From contig NZ_BIMF01000009.1 of assembly GCF_004000945.1 (NCBI RefSeq), positions 62,001-126,000 on the forward strand: a stretch of DNA of 64,000 bases. Reading direction: 5' to 3'. Below are positions 9,598 through 21,635 of the stretch, one piece after another. The position numbers and the translations under genes were made by a program. The notes below the pieces were generated by a model, which did not search any database, had not been told where the DNA came from, and saw only the letters and a list, made by a program, of their open reading frames with translations. The DNA comes from Paenibacillus lautus NBRC 15380 (GTDB lineage Bacteria; Bacillota; Bacilli; Paenibacillales; Paenibacillaceae). How positions within the stretch are numbered: the first letter of the stretch is position 1; the number at the start of each line of letters is the position of its first letter.

Positions 9598-9634
9598 GCA
9601 TCCCTTAATGAGGCTCTCTTAAGGGGTGCTTTTT
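9598..9634 (+). terminator. Terminator after the LplA-type gene
   Basis: Stem GCATCCCTTAA / TTAAGGGGTGC (one wobble pair) followed by T5, 15 nt after the stop codon. Confidence 0.85.
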
Positions 9635-9722
9635 CCTTACGATCTATGAAGCCAGGCATTAATCGTGTTAAATTGAGATTAGCAACACTTGTTTCAACGA
9701 CCTGCTGCAATCGAGGTGTCGT

Positions 9723-11486
9723 ATGGGCTCTTTTTTACAAATCAAAATTTATCGTCACAAGTTTATTGCCTATGTCATCTTCGTCGTGGCCATCGGACTC
9801 ACGCTGGGTACGCTGACCTGTGCCATGCTGCTGAATCAATGGGTTGGCAATGCCCGTATCGAGGCGGCGAATGCCTTCTCGCGTGTAGAGAATGAGCTGC
9901 AGTATGATGCCGACCGCATCGAGGCTTACATGCAGCGAATGTATTCCAATCCCGGTCTGATGGATGATGCTCGCAGCTTTTTAAGCAGCAGTGCTGAGGG
10001 ATACTTAACCAGCAGGCTGCAGAACAGCCAATTCTCACAGCCGCTGGTTTCTTTTCCGGAGGATGTTAAGACCTATCTGTACAGCTGGGCGCAAGGTGAA
10101 ATCACCCAGATAAGCACGCATACCAACAAGTATGGCAATGTCGTCCGTTTTAATGATAATGGAATTGCAAGCTTTACCTTCGGGCTTCCGAATACGGATG
10201 AAGCTTTTCGCGACACCCTGATGAAGGGATTCGTATATCGCAAGAAACTGTCGGATCCAACGTCTGGTTCCCAGGAATTCGGAGAGCTGCGCTTCTTGGT
10301 CAGCAGTGAGCAAGTCTTTAAATCCGTTCAAAGCTTTCGATTGGGGAATGCGGCTGCCGTCAGCCCTTCCGGTGAAATATATTTGATCGGTAACGAACAG
10401 GACCTGGACCTGGAGGAAGTATCCCGACTAGCCGCGGCGAATGGACGCAGTCACGGTATTATTTCTAAAGGTGTTTTGAAACATATCTTTTTTGTCTCCT
10501 TTCCATCCACCAAGTTTAATTTCAAATTCGTCAGCATCATCGATTTATCCATGCTCATTCGTCAGCATGCCGGAATGCTGATCACCATCTTTCTGATCAT
10601 ATTGGCGGCCATGATTAGTGTGCTTCTGCTCATTGCATACAATATGCGAGATGATGCCCTCTTCCTGCGCCGTATCATTCAATCGATTGGACGCGTGAAG
10701 ATGGCCAATTTTACGCCTAACCGCCCTGCCCGTTACCGTCGGAATGAATACGGCATGATCGCCCGGGAATTGGACGATATGATTCAGCAGCTGGATAAGC
10801 ATATCCGTAATGAATATCTGTTAAAGATCAAACAGCAGGAAACTGAAATGAAAGCGCTTCAACACCAAATCAACCCTCATTTTTTATACAACACGTTAGA
10901 GGTTATCCGCTCCACTGCTCTTGTCAATCAGGACAGGGACACCGCCGACGCCATAGCAACGCTGGGGACGCTCTATCGCGACATCGTCAAAAAGGAAAAT
11001 ATCATTTCGATTGCAAGCGAGCTGGAATTGCTGCAGAAGTACTTGGAGATTATGGAGTTTAAGTATCCCGAGCGCTTTTATTATCAAGTCAATGTAGAGC
11101 CGGCGCTGCTCTTCATCCCTACCGTGAAATTCTGGATGCAGCCTTTGGCTGAGAATTTTTTCATCCATGGCTTTAACGCGAATCATGAGTTTAATTTGTA
11201 CGTCGTTAATGGCTTTGAAGCTGAAGACGGTTATGTTCTGGAGTTCGTGGACAACGGACGCGGGATTCCTCCGGATCGTTTACATACCGTTCGAAGCACA
11301 CTGTCTAACCATGATGAACCTTCTTCCCATAGTATCGGGCTGCGCAACGTATATACGCGCCTTCACTTTTTCTATGGTGACGGCTTTTCGATCGAGATTG
11401 CGAATAATGAGGAAGCTGGAGTCAACATTTCCGTGCGGATTTCAAAAGAGGTGATTGAACATGTACAAACTGATGATTGTGGATGA
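9723..11486 (+). CDS. Sensor histidine kinase, YesM type
   Basis: Membrane sensor of 587 residues: a helix at 14-40, an extracellular domain to about 280, a second helix at 283-306, HAMP-like linker, then the His_kinase domain with phospho-acceptor His386 in HQINPHFLYN and the ATPase N/G boxes (EFVDNGRGIPP, SIGLRNVYTRL). GAGGTG precedes the ATG. Its 3' end overlaps the response-regulator gene by 26 nt. Placement beside an LplABC importer suggests control of that importer in response to an extracellular sugar, possibly via a binding protein. Confidence 0.93.
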   Translation: MGSFLQIKIYRHKFIAYVIFVVAIGLTLGTLTCAMLLNQWVGNARIEAANAFSRVENELQYDADRIEAYMQRMYSNPGLMDDARSFLSSSAEGYLTSRLQNSQFSQPLVSFPEDVKTYLYSWAQGEITQISTHTNKYGNVVRFNDNGIASFTFGLPNTDEAFRDTLMKGFVYRKKLSDPTSGSQEFGELRFLVSSEQVFKSVQSFRLGNAAAVSPSGEIYLIGNEQDLDLEEVSRLAAANGRSHGIISKGVLKHIFFVSFPSTKFNFKFVSIIDLSMLIRQHAGMLITIFLIILAAMISVLLLIAYNMRDDALFLRRIIQSIGRVKMANFTPNRPARYRRNEYGMIARELDDMIQQLDKHIRNEYLLKIKQQETEMKALQHQINPHFLYNTLEVIRSTALVNQDRDTADAIATLGTLYRDIVKKENIISIASELELLQKYLEIMEFKYPERFYYQVNVEPALLFIPTVKFWMQPLAENFFIHGFNANHEFNLYVVNGFEAEDGYVLEFVDNGRGIPPDRLHTVRSTLSNHDEPSSHSIGLRNVYTRLHFFYGDGFSIEIANNEEAGVNISVRISKEVIEHVQTDDCG

Positions 11487-12222
11487 CGAACCTCAGATTT
11501 TGGAGGGAATGAAGCGAATCCTGGATTGGAAACAATACGGATTTGGTCGGATCGAAACCTGCGAATCCACGGAGGAAGCCATGTCCAAAGGGGTGGACCT
11601 GCTGCCGGATGTCGCCATATTCGATGTCTGCATTGGCAAGGAGCTTGGATATGAAGCGATCCGCAGGCTGAACGAATTTCAAATTCCTACGAAATATATC
11701 ATTATGAGCGGCTATAGTGAATTTACATATGCCCAGGAAGCCATTCGCTGTGGCGTCAAAGACTATCTGCTCAAGCCTGTCGAACGCACCAAGCTGCAGC
11801 AAGTGATTGAGAAGATCATCGTCGAAGATCTGGGCGGTTCGATCGGTAACAGAAACGGCGAAAGCCTGAACAAGGACCCGGTATTAGGTGTAAGCTATGA
11901 CAGCTTATCCAAGCTGGTCAACCGCATCCTGCTGATGATCAGGACAGAGTATGCTCAGAATATCACCTTGAAATCCGTGGCGGAGCGTTTCCAGATGAAC
12001 AGCACCTACCTTGGACAATTGTTTCTTAAAGAAACCGCCATGAAGTTTTCCGAATACCTTATGGCTTACCGCATGCTTCTTGCACAAGAACGAATTCAAT
12101 CGACAGATGAGAAGATTTCCTACATCGCATTTTCCGTCGGCTACAACAATCTCAACTATTTCTATACGCACTTTCACAGCTTTTTCCGAAAATCTCCTTC
12201 TGAACTGCGGGGAAAAGGTTAA
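11461..12222 (+). CDS. AraC-type response regulator, YesN type, short form
   Basis: Partner of the upstream kinase, 254 residues. The receiver domain has acidic residues in MIVDDEPQ and the phospho-acceptor Asp55 in VAIFDVCIG, with the switch Lys in YLLKPVERTK. An AraC helix-turn-helix pair spans about 150-250 (LKSVAERFQMNSTYLGQLF). It lacks the 200-300-residue middle region of typical YesN proteins, so it is unusually compact. ATG 11461 is preferred over TTG 11455 for its spacing from GAGGTG. Confidence 0.92.
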   Translation: MYKLMIVDDEPQILEGMKRILDWKQYGFGRIETCESTEEAMSKGVDLLPDVAIFDVCIGKELGYEAIRRLNEFQIPTKYIIMSGYSEFTYAQEAIRCGVKDYLLKPVERTKLQQVIEKIIVEDLGGSIGNRNGESLNKDPVLGVSYDSLSKLVNRILLMIRTEYAQNITLKSVAERFQMNSTYLGQLFLKETAMKFSEYLMAYRMLLAQERIQSTDEKISYIAFSVGYNNLNYFYTHFHSFFRKSPSELRGKG

Positions 12223-12254
12223 CAACAAACGCGGCGAAAAAAGGAGGATAATCG

Positions 12255-13775
12255 ATGTTAAGGCACCCAAGACCCCGACGCGTCTTCATGATCATCAGTC
12301 TCCTATTGCTGCTCACATCATATACAACCGGCTGCTTCCAGCAGCCTGGATCTAACGACGAAACATATGATGGGGACACGGTAAACCTGATCTATTATAC
12401 GATCGGTGAGCCTGACAAGGATCTGCAGCTCGTCAATGATAAAATCAATGAAATCATGGCTCGTAAAATCGGCGTGACCATCACCTATGTCAAGGTAAGC
12501 TGGCAGGAGTATGAAGATCGGCTGAACACGCTGATATCCGCCGGAAGTCCGTTTGATATTGCTTTTGCACCCGATTATGCAACCACCGCGATGCGCGGCG
12601 CCTGGTTGAAGCTGGATGACTACCTTGCCGGCCTGGGCAAGGAAATGTACGACGCCATTGACCCTATCTTTTGGCAAGGGGTACGTATGAATGATGGCAG
12701 CATTTACGGTGTGCCGACCAATAAAGAGTTAGCCGTGCTGGATCAGTGGATGTACCCCGCTTCCATCGTGAGTAAATATAATATCGACATTACCAAGTAC
12801 AATACGCTGGAATCGCTTGAACCGCTGCTTCGGATGATTCATCAGGAAGAGCCGGCATACATCCCCATGGAATTGGATCGGGATTCCCACAATTTCTTCG
12901 CTCTATATGGATACGAATATATTATGAACCATAAATTGCCCTTGATGATCAAATCACTGGACCCGAATGCTCAGGTCGTGAATATCTTCGAAACCACGGA
13001 AGCGCGGCAGGTGCTGGAGACGTTACGGCGTTATTACAAGGAGGGCTTCATTAATGAGGATGCCGCCTTGCGAGAGCCGGGAGGACTTAAACGAGGGGCC
13101 AAAGTGTTCTGGAAGTCTTCAGGCGGCGGTCCGCTCTCAGAGACAACTTGGAGCAAGGATCGCGGCTACAAGATTGTAGCGAATCCCGTAACCCCAAGCA
13201 CCGTCACGACGGAATCCGTCCGGGGAGGCATCATGACGGTGAATGCCAATACCAAGCATCCGGTGGAATGCATTAAATTCCTGAATTTGCTCAATACCGA
13301 CCCGGAAATACGAAACTTGTTTAATTATGGGATTGAAGGCGTGCACTATACACTGGATGAACAAGGGCAAGTCGTTCTAACTACGGACCAGGACAGCCAT
13401 GGCGACCCGATTCCGGATGCGCCTGCAAGCCGCTATGCAGGAGTGCAATACACGCAGGGGAATTGGTTTATCCTGAAAACCATGGGCGGCGATAACCCGG
13501 ACCCCCTCGACAAATGGGATCAATTCCGCAAATACAACGCTGGCGTCGTTAAGTCCACCGTGCTCGGCTTTACGCCCGATCTATCCAAGCTGACCGCCCA
13601 AACCGATAACATCGAGATGGTCTGGCATAAATATTATCCGAGCCTTATGACAGGCTCCGTCGATGTGGATACGATCCTTCCCAAATTTAACGAGGAGCTG
13701 AAGCAAGCAGGCATGGACGACGTACGGCAGGAAGTGCAGAAGCAGCTGAATGCTTGGCGGAGTGAAATGAGGTGA
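12255..13775 (+). CDS. Binding lipoprotein, LplA type (second of two)
   Basis: 506 residues with a signal peptide and lipobox TTGC (Cys at about 27). It shares many blocks with the product of 8087-9583: a KYNIDI-K/N-N-L region, NANTKHPVECIKFLNLLNTD, STVLGFTPDLSKL and a C-terminal LKQAGMDDVRQEVQKQLN. It lies 32 nt after the response regulator, with AAGGAGG before the ATG, so it is expressed with the two-component pair rather than with the permeases. It may be an alternative receptor for the same permeases or the sensory partner of the kinase; the latter is inference. Confidence 0.9.
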   Translation: MLRHPRPRRVFMIISLLLLLTSYTTGCFQQPGSNDETYDGDTVNLIYYTIGEPDKDLQLVNDKINEIMARKIGVTITYVKVSWQEYEDRLNTLISAGSPFDIAFAPDYATTAMRGAWLKLDDYLAGLGKEMYDAIDPIFWQGVRMNDGSIYGVPTNKELAVLDQWMYPASIVSKYNIDITKYNTLESLEPLLRMIHQEEPAYIPMELDRDSHNFFALYGYEYIMNHKLPLMIKSLDPNAQVVNIFETTEARQVLETLRRYYKEGFINEDAALREPGGLKRGAKVFWKSSGGGPLSETTWSKDRGYKIVANPVTPSTVTTESVRGGIMTVNANTKHPVECIKFLNLLNTDPEIRNLFNYGIEGVHYTLDEQGQVVLTTDQDSHGDPIPDAPASRYAGVQYTQGNWFILKTMGGDNPDPLDKWDQFRKYNAGVVKSTVLGFTPDLSKLTAQTDNIEMVWHKYYPSLMTGSVDVDTILPKFNEELKQAGMDDVRQEVQKQLNAWRSEMR

Positions 13776-13847
13776 GTGCTGGCAGCTCGGCTCTCCGATC
13801 GGGTCGACCTTGACCCCCACATCGAGACATGGATCATATTCAAAAAG

Positions 13848-13880
13848 GGACCCTGAAGTGGATAGCTTCAAGGTCCTTTT
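13848..13880 (+). terminator. Terminator of the two-component/binding-protein operon
   Basis: Stem GGACCCTGAAG / CTTCAAGGTCC followed by TTTT, about 70 nt after the stop codon. Confidence 0.8.
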
Positions 13881-13942
13881 CGTCGTTTTCTTCACCTGGT
13901 CCCCTGAACGGTAACGGGGAGAAGCACATTTGAGTTCATGAG

Positions 13943-14374
13943 CTACTCCCATTTATCATAGGCTGCGTGCAAATTCACTTCGGACAGGAGTCCCTTTTGC
14001 AGCTGTGGATTCGGAACCATTCGATTGTACTTTATAATCTTTTGATTAATGGCCTCGAACGCTGTCTCTGGAATCGCATTCGACTCTTGGCGGTCCAAGA
14101 GCCGCTTGATGTCGGCGGCGATTTCTTTTCTCAGCTCAACCCATGCTGGCTGGTAATTCGCGTTCTTCATTATCCCGGTTAGAACATCTCCGTCTTCGAT
14201 CTTAATCGGCTTTCCCTTCAACGGCAAATCGTCAAAGCCGCCTTCTCTGGCAAATTTGTCGATGGCCGATTCCAGCAGTCCGCTGCTGGTCGACATGGGG
14301 CGTCGTTCCTTTTCTTCACGTTGATCTTCTTCAGGAGCAGAAGCTGATTCTTTTGGGTCATCGTTTAAATCCAT
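13943..14374 (-). CDS. DUF1992 (DnaJC28-like) cytoplasmic protein
   Basis: 143 residues. An acidic, low-complexity N-terminus precedes the conserved DUF1992 block from about residue 30: AIDKFAREGGFDDLPLKGKP, then GIMKNANYQPAWVELRKEI and YNRMVPNPQLQKGLL. The family has no settled function in bacteria; the eukaryotic relative is DnaJC28 without a J domain here. GGGGGTGA lies just before the ATG. It appears to be a single-gene unit between two convergent/divergent blocks. Confidence 0.85.
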   Translation of the reverse strand: MDLNDDPKESASAPEEDQREEKERRPMSTSSGLLESAIDKFAREGGFDDLPLKGKPIKIEDGDVLTGIMKNANYQPAWVELRKEIAADIKRLLDRQESNAIPETAFEAINQKIIKYNRMVPNPQLQKGLLSEVNLHAAYDKWE

Positions 14375-14549
14375 TCAGTCACCCCCATTTTTACAATTCA
14401 TATGAAGCTCGTAGTCATTCTTTCGGCAAAAGAAAGGCTATTCCTCTTTTGAATTCATTTTCTAGAAACCAGGTCTTTTACTGCACCTAATAACGCTACT
14501 GGGAGTAATGTAATGGCAAGAATGGCAGTGAATAAGTTGTATGAGACTC

Positions 14550-15176
14550 TTATAAGTCTTTTCTAGTAAATAGGCTTACCGTTAAGAAATAGGAAGCGAT
14601 GAATACGGCTACGATACCGATTAGAATAAGAAGTAAGGTTTGGTCGCTAATGACGCCTTTCTCGCTCACCATATTCATTAGCACCGCTGCAGGTTGTGCC
14701 AGGATGATTAAGGAGATCATGAATACGGCATTGATAATTCCGGCTCCTTTTTTACTAAGCGCGTAAAAAAGAGGCATATAGATAGAAATGAGAACAAGCA
14801 GCATTCCTACTGAAACCAACATGGACCATACCGTATAGTCCGGCTTTTCAAGCTGCGGGAATGAAAGATTAATGAGCTGGTGAATCCCGTAAGAAGCAAT
14901 GACCCCAAAAAGGGTATATATGACGGCTGTTATGTATTTGGCTAGAACAATATGTTTGCGACTGATCGGCAGCGTGACCAGAAATTTATGGTTATGGTTT
15001 TTGATATCGATCATCGTGGCGAGAATAATGGAGCCGAAAGCGGTATAGATGCCTACAAAGTAAATAGACATTTCACTTTTTGGTATGAAAGCGACACTGA
15101 ATACAGCGAGATAAAGAAGAATCGTCCAATGTGAGCTTTTTAAAGCGATGAAGTCTTTGCGAAGCAAATTAAGCAT
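14550..15176 (-). CDS. ABC-2 type transporter permease
   Basis: Membrane subunit of 208 residues with about six helices and no binding-protein partner, as expected for ABC exporters or lipid/peptide pumps of the YtrC/BcrB kind. MLNLLRKDFIALKSSHWTI is the characteristic cytoplasmic start. It overlaps the ATPase gene by 8 nt and is the last gene of the GntR-ATPase-permease operon. Likely role: envelope-stress or antimicrobial export, by analogy with YtrA operons. Confidence 0.85.
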   Translation of the reverse strand: MLNLLRKDFIALKSSHWTILLYLAVFSVAFIPKSEMSIYFVGIYTAFGSIILATMIDIKNHNHKFLVTLPISRKHIVLAKYITAVIYTLFGVIASYGIHQLINLSFPQLEKPDYTVWSMLVSVGMLLVLISIYMPLFYALSKKGAGIINAVFMISLIILAQPAAVLMNMVSEKGVISDQTLLLILIGIVAVFIASYFLTVSLFTRKDL

Positions 15177-16035
15177 AAACTCGTCCTCCCTTGGCCGTGA
15201 AATACATGATGTCTTCTAAGGATGGTTTTTCTAAAATAGCATTATTGCCAAACAGCTGCGCGGCCTTTTGTCTATTATCTACTAAGCCCTCAAAGCCAAG
15301 CGCCGTTTCACGAATTCCGATAAATTCCTTTCGAATATCCGAATCAATCAGTTGCAAGTCGCCCTTCACGATCGCGTATCTCTCAAGCACATCATCTTTC
15401 GCTTCATTGAATACGAGTTTTCCGTCATTGACGAAAGTAATGTAGTCAGCAATGCGGTCCAAATCCGTCGTAATATGTGTCGAGAAGATAATCGTATTTT
15501 TTTCGTCCTGCATCATATCCGCAAGCAGATCGAGCATTTCCCTTCTGAACACCGGATCGAGTCCGGAAGTCGGCTCATCCATGACCAGGAGTTCAGCCTC
15601 ATGGGATAAAGCAATGGCAAGGGAGAGTTTGATCTTCATTCCCTTGGATAAATCTTCAACCTTTTTCTTAGGAGACAATTCGAATTGTTCGAGGTAACGG
15701 TTAAATTTCTTTTCATTCCAATGGCTGTAAAAAGGTGCGATCATTCTCTTCGTATCACGAATCGTAAGATGCTCGTAATAGAAGCAATCATCCGAGACAA
15801 TGCCGATGCGCTGTTTAATGTCGACTTCATGATTAGGCATTTCAAGGCCGAGTATTTTTACACTGCCGGAATCGGGACGGATCATGCCGAGCATCATCTT
15901 GATTAAGGTGCTTTTACCAACACCATTCGGACCAATGAGCCCGGTTATATAGCCTTGTTTCACATCCAGAGAGACATGATCGACTTTAAAAAGAGGGTAT
16001 GTTTTCGTTAAATTACGTAATTCGATTGCATTCAT
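15169..16035 (-). CDS. ABC transporter ATPase, YtrB/BcrA-like
   Basis: 288 residues. Walker A is GPNGVGKST (35-43), the signature is DLSKGMKIKLSLA in place of canonical LSGGQ, and Walker B is ELLVMDEPTSGLD, followed by the H-loop FSTHITTDLDRI. A C-terminal extension of about 70 residues is typical of the BcrA/YtrB branch. The start overlaps the GntR gene by 4 nt (ATGA), indicating translational coupling. Confidence 0.92.
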   Translation of the reverse strand: MNAIELRNLTKTYPLFKVDHVSLDVKQGYITGLIGPNGVGKSTLIKMMLGMIRPDSGSVKILGLEMPNHEVDIKQRIGIVSDDCFYYEHLTIRDTKRMIAPFYSHWNEKKFNRYLEQFELSPKKKVEDLSKGMKIKLSLAIALSHEAELLVMDEPTSGLDPVFRREMLDLLADMMQDEKNTIIFSTHITTDLDRIADYITFVNDGKLVFNEAKDDVLERYAIVKGDLQLIDSDIRKEFIGIRETALGFEGLVDNRQKAAQLFGNNAILEKPSLEDIMYFTAKGGRVYA

Positions 16036-16448
16036 GGTGTTTGCTCCTCCTCGAACAGTAAAGTCAGATGATCGATTACATCTTGTTGACTCATATTTAA
16101 TTCCTTGCTTTCTCGAATGATATTCATCATTTTCTCTTCCAATCGCTTCATGCGCTGCTCCCTGATGAAATCTTTATTTGCCCCTGATACGAAACATCCC
16201 TTACCTACGACCGAGTCGATTAGTTTTTCGTTCTCCAATTCTTCATAAGCACGCTTCGTGGTAATAACACTAACCTGCAAATCCTTAGCAAGCTGCCTGA
16301 TAGAAGGGAGACTGTCGCCTGCGTGCAATTCTCCGCTCAGGATACTCTGTCTAATCTGGTTCATAATCTGTATGTAAATCGGATCGCTCGATGCGTTGGA
16401 TAATATGATTTTTATGCCGTTCACCCCACTGCTGTTAATTAAGTTCAT
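16032..16448 (-). CDS. GntR regulator, YtrA subfamily
   Basis: A small GntR-type repressor of about 138 residues. The winged helix is at DPIYIQIMNQIRQSILSGEL, GDSLPSIRQLAKDLQVSVIT and KGCFVSG, and the short C-terminal helix pair defines the YtrA group. The frame is open to 16499, but a near-consensus promoter occupies that extension, so translation must start later: ATG 16448 (almost no leader) or possibly a non-standard ATA about 30 nt further, which follows GGGGTG. It probably represses its own ABC operon in the absence of an envelope-active compound. Confidence 0.85.
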   Translation of the reverse strand: MNLINSSGVNGIKIILSNASSDPIYIQIMNQIRQSILSGELHAGDSLPSIRQLAKDLQVSVITTKRAYEELENEKLIDSVVGKGCFVSGANKDFIREQRMKRLEEKMMNIIRESKELNMSQQDVIDHLTLLFEEEQTP

Positions 16449-16451
16449 ACC

Positions 16452-16490
16452 GTATATATATAATATATACACTATTCTCTCTTGTGTCAA
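16452..16490 (-). promoter_or_regulatory. Promoter and operator of the YtrA-type operon
   Basis: On the minus strand TTGACA (16490-16485), 17 nt, TATATT (16467-16462). The -10 box is embedded in a palindrome at 16452-16470 with arms GTATATAT/ATATATAC. An operator covering the -10 fits autorepression by the GntR protein. Confidence 0.7.
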
Positions 16491-16536
16491 TTCATCCATC
16501 TGGGCAGTGATTCTCGTCCATTTCGGCAGCTAAAAT

Positions 16537-16575
16537 AAAAACGCCGAAGCCCTTAAAAAAGGATTTCGGCGTTTT
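16537..16575 (-). terminator. Terminator after lacZ
   Basis: Stem AAAACGCCGAA / TTCGGCGTTTT with flanking A and T runs, about 50 nt beyond the lacZ stop on the minus strand. The symmetric runs allow termination in both directions. Confidence 0.85.
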
Positions 16576-16622
16576 CTATTACCCCAACCCTAATATTAGG
16601 GCAACGGTTATCGAAGCTTACA

Positions 16623-20577
<3,955 letters not shown>

Positions 20578-20581
<4 letters not shown>

Positions 20582-21498
20582 GATCTCTTATCACCTCCAA
20601 CTTTGTTCTGGATCATCGTCAATATGACCACCATGAGTACAATCGAATAGGAAACGGTAGCCGCGTATCCGAAGTCAGGCGTGTATTCAAAGGAAAGGTT
20701 GTAAATATATTGCGATATCGACATGGTTGCGTTTCCGGGGCCGCCCTTGGTGATGTTAACCACCTCGTCAAACAACTGGAGCGTTCCAATGGTCGATGTG
20801 ATCGTCGTAAACAAGATGATCGGCTTCAACAGCGGAATCGTAATTTTGAAAAACTGCGTGAAGGCATTCGCACCATCGATGCGGGCAGCTTCATATACGG
20901 ATTTATCAATATTTTGCAGTGAGGATAAATAGAAAATCATATTATAGCCCGTAAAACGCCAGGTGATCGCGATGATAATCGTCACTTTGGCCCAGAAAGG
21001 GTCGGTAATCCATTGAATCGGCTCCTGGATGATATGAAGATTCACCAGAAATTTATTGACGATGCCGTCGGCTCCGAACATGTACTTGAAAACGACGGAG
21101 TACGCGACAAGCGAGGTTACCGTCGGCAGGAAAATCGCCGTTCTGAAAAAACCTTTAAACTTCAATCGATCGTCATTGAGCAGCACAGCGATAAAGAGCG
21201 CCAATACCAGCATGACCGGGACCTGAACGAGTAAGTAAATAAATGTGTTCTTGACGGCCGTAAGGAAGGTGGTATCGCTGAACAGACGAATATAGTTATC
21301 TATTCCGACAAACTGAAGATTGCTGCCTCTGCCTGATTTGAAGGAAAGGATTAACGCTTGAACCATCGGATAGAAATAAAAAATACTAATCATGACAACC
21401 GGCACAAGGACAAAAAACCAACCTGTCAAACGCATCCGCCTTTGACTGTTAAGGCCCTTGTGAATTTGCGGGCTTAGCCTGGCTTGTTCTGTATTCAC
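20578..21498 (-). CDS. Galactoside ABC transporter permease, MalF/LacF type
   Basis: About 306 residues. First helix at RLTGWFFVLVPVVMISIFYF, EAA loop YEAARIDGANAFTQFFKITI. The start is uncertain: GTG 21525 is open without a ribosome site, while GTG 21498 follows GGAG by 4 nt. A stem-loop separates it from the binding-protein gene upstream, which probably lowers permease expression relative to the receptor. Confidence 0.88.
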
Positions 21499-21550
21499 AC
21501 CACTCCACACCCTTCTGTTGATCACATTTCTTACGGATAGAGAACATAAA

Positions 21551-21609
21551 GCCCTCGCTCTCCTTCCTTCAGCAGATGTCCACTTTACAGGAGAAGAAGG
21601 AGCAAGGGC
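21551..21609 (-). other. Intercistronic stem-loop between binding protein and permease genes
   Basis: Imperfect inverted repeat, GCCCTCGCTCTCCTTC against GAAGGAGCAAGGGC with a two-base bulge, in the 137-nt gap of the operon. No T-run follows on the minus strand, so it is more likely an mRNA-stabilising or partially attenuating hairpin than a full terminator. Confidence 0.55.
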
Positions 21610-21635
21610 ATATATATGGTACTGCCTGAGTGTGT

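Noticed and set aside
14455..14556. Minus-strand frame encoding a hydrophobic segment (YNLFTAILAITLLPVALLGA)
   Set aside because: It looks like a membrane helix just beyond the ABC-2 permease stop, but it has no start codon; perhaps a shifted permease tail or a relic, not supportable as a gene.
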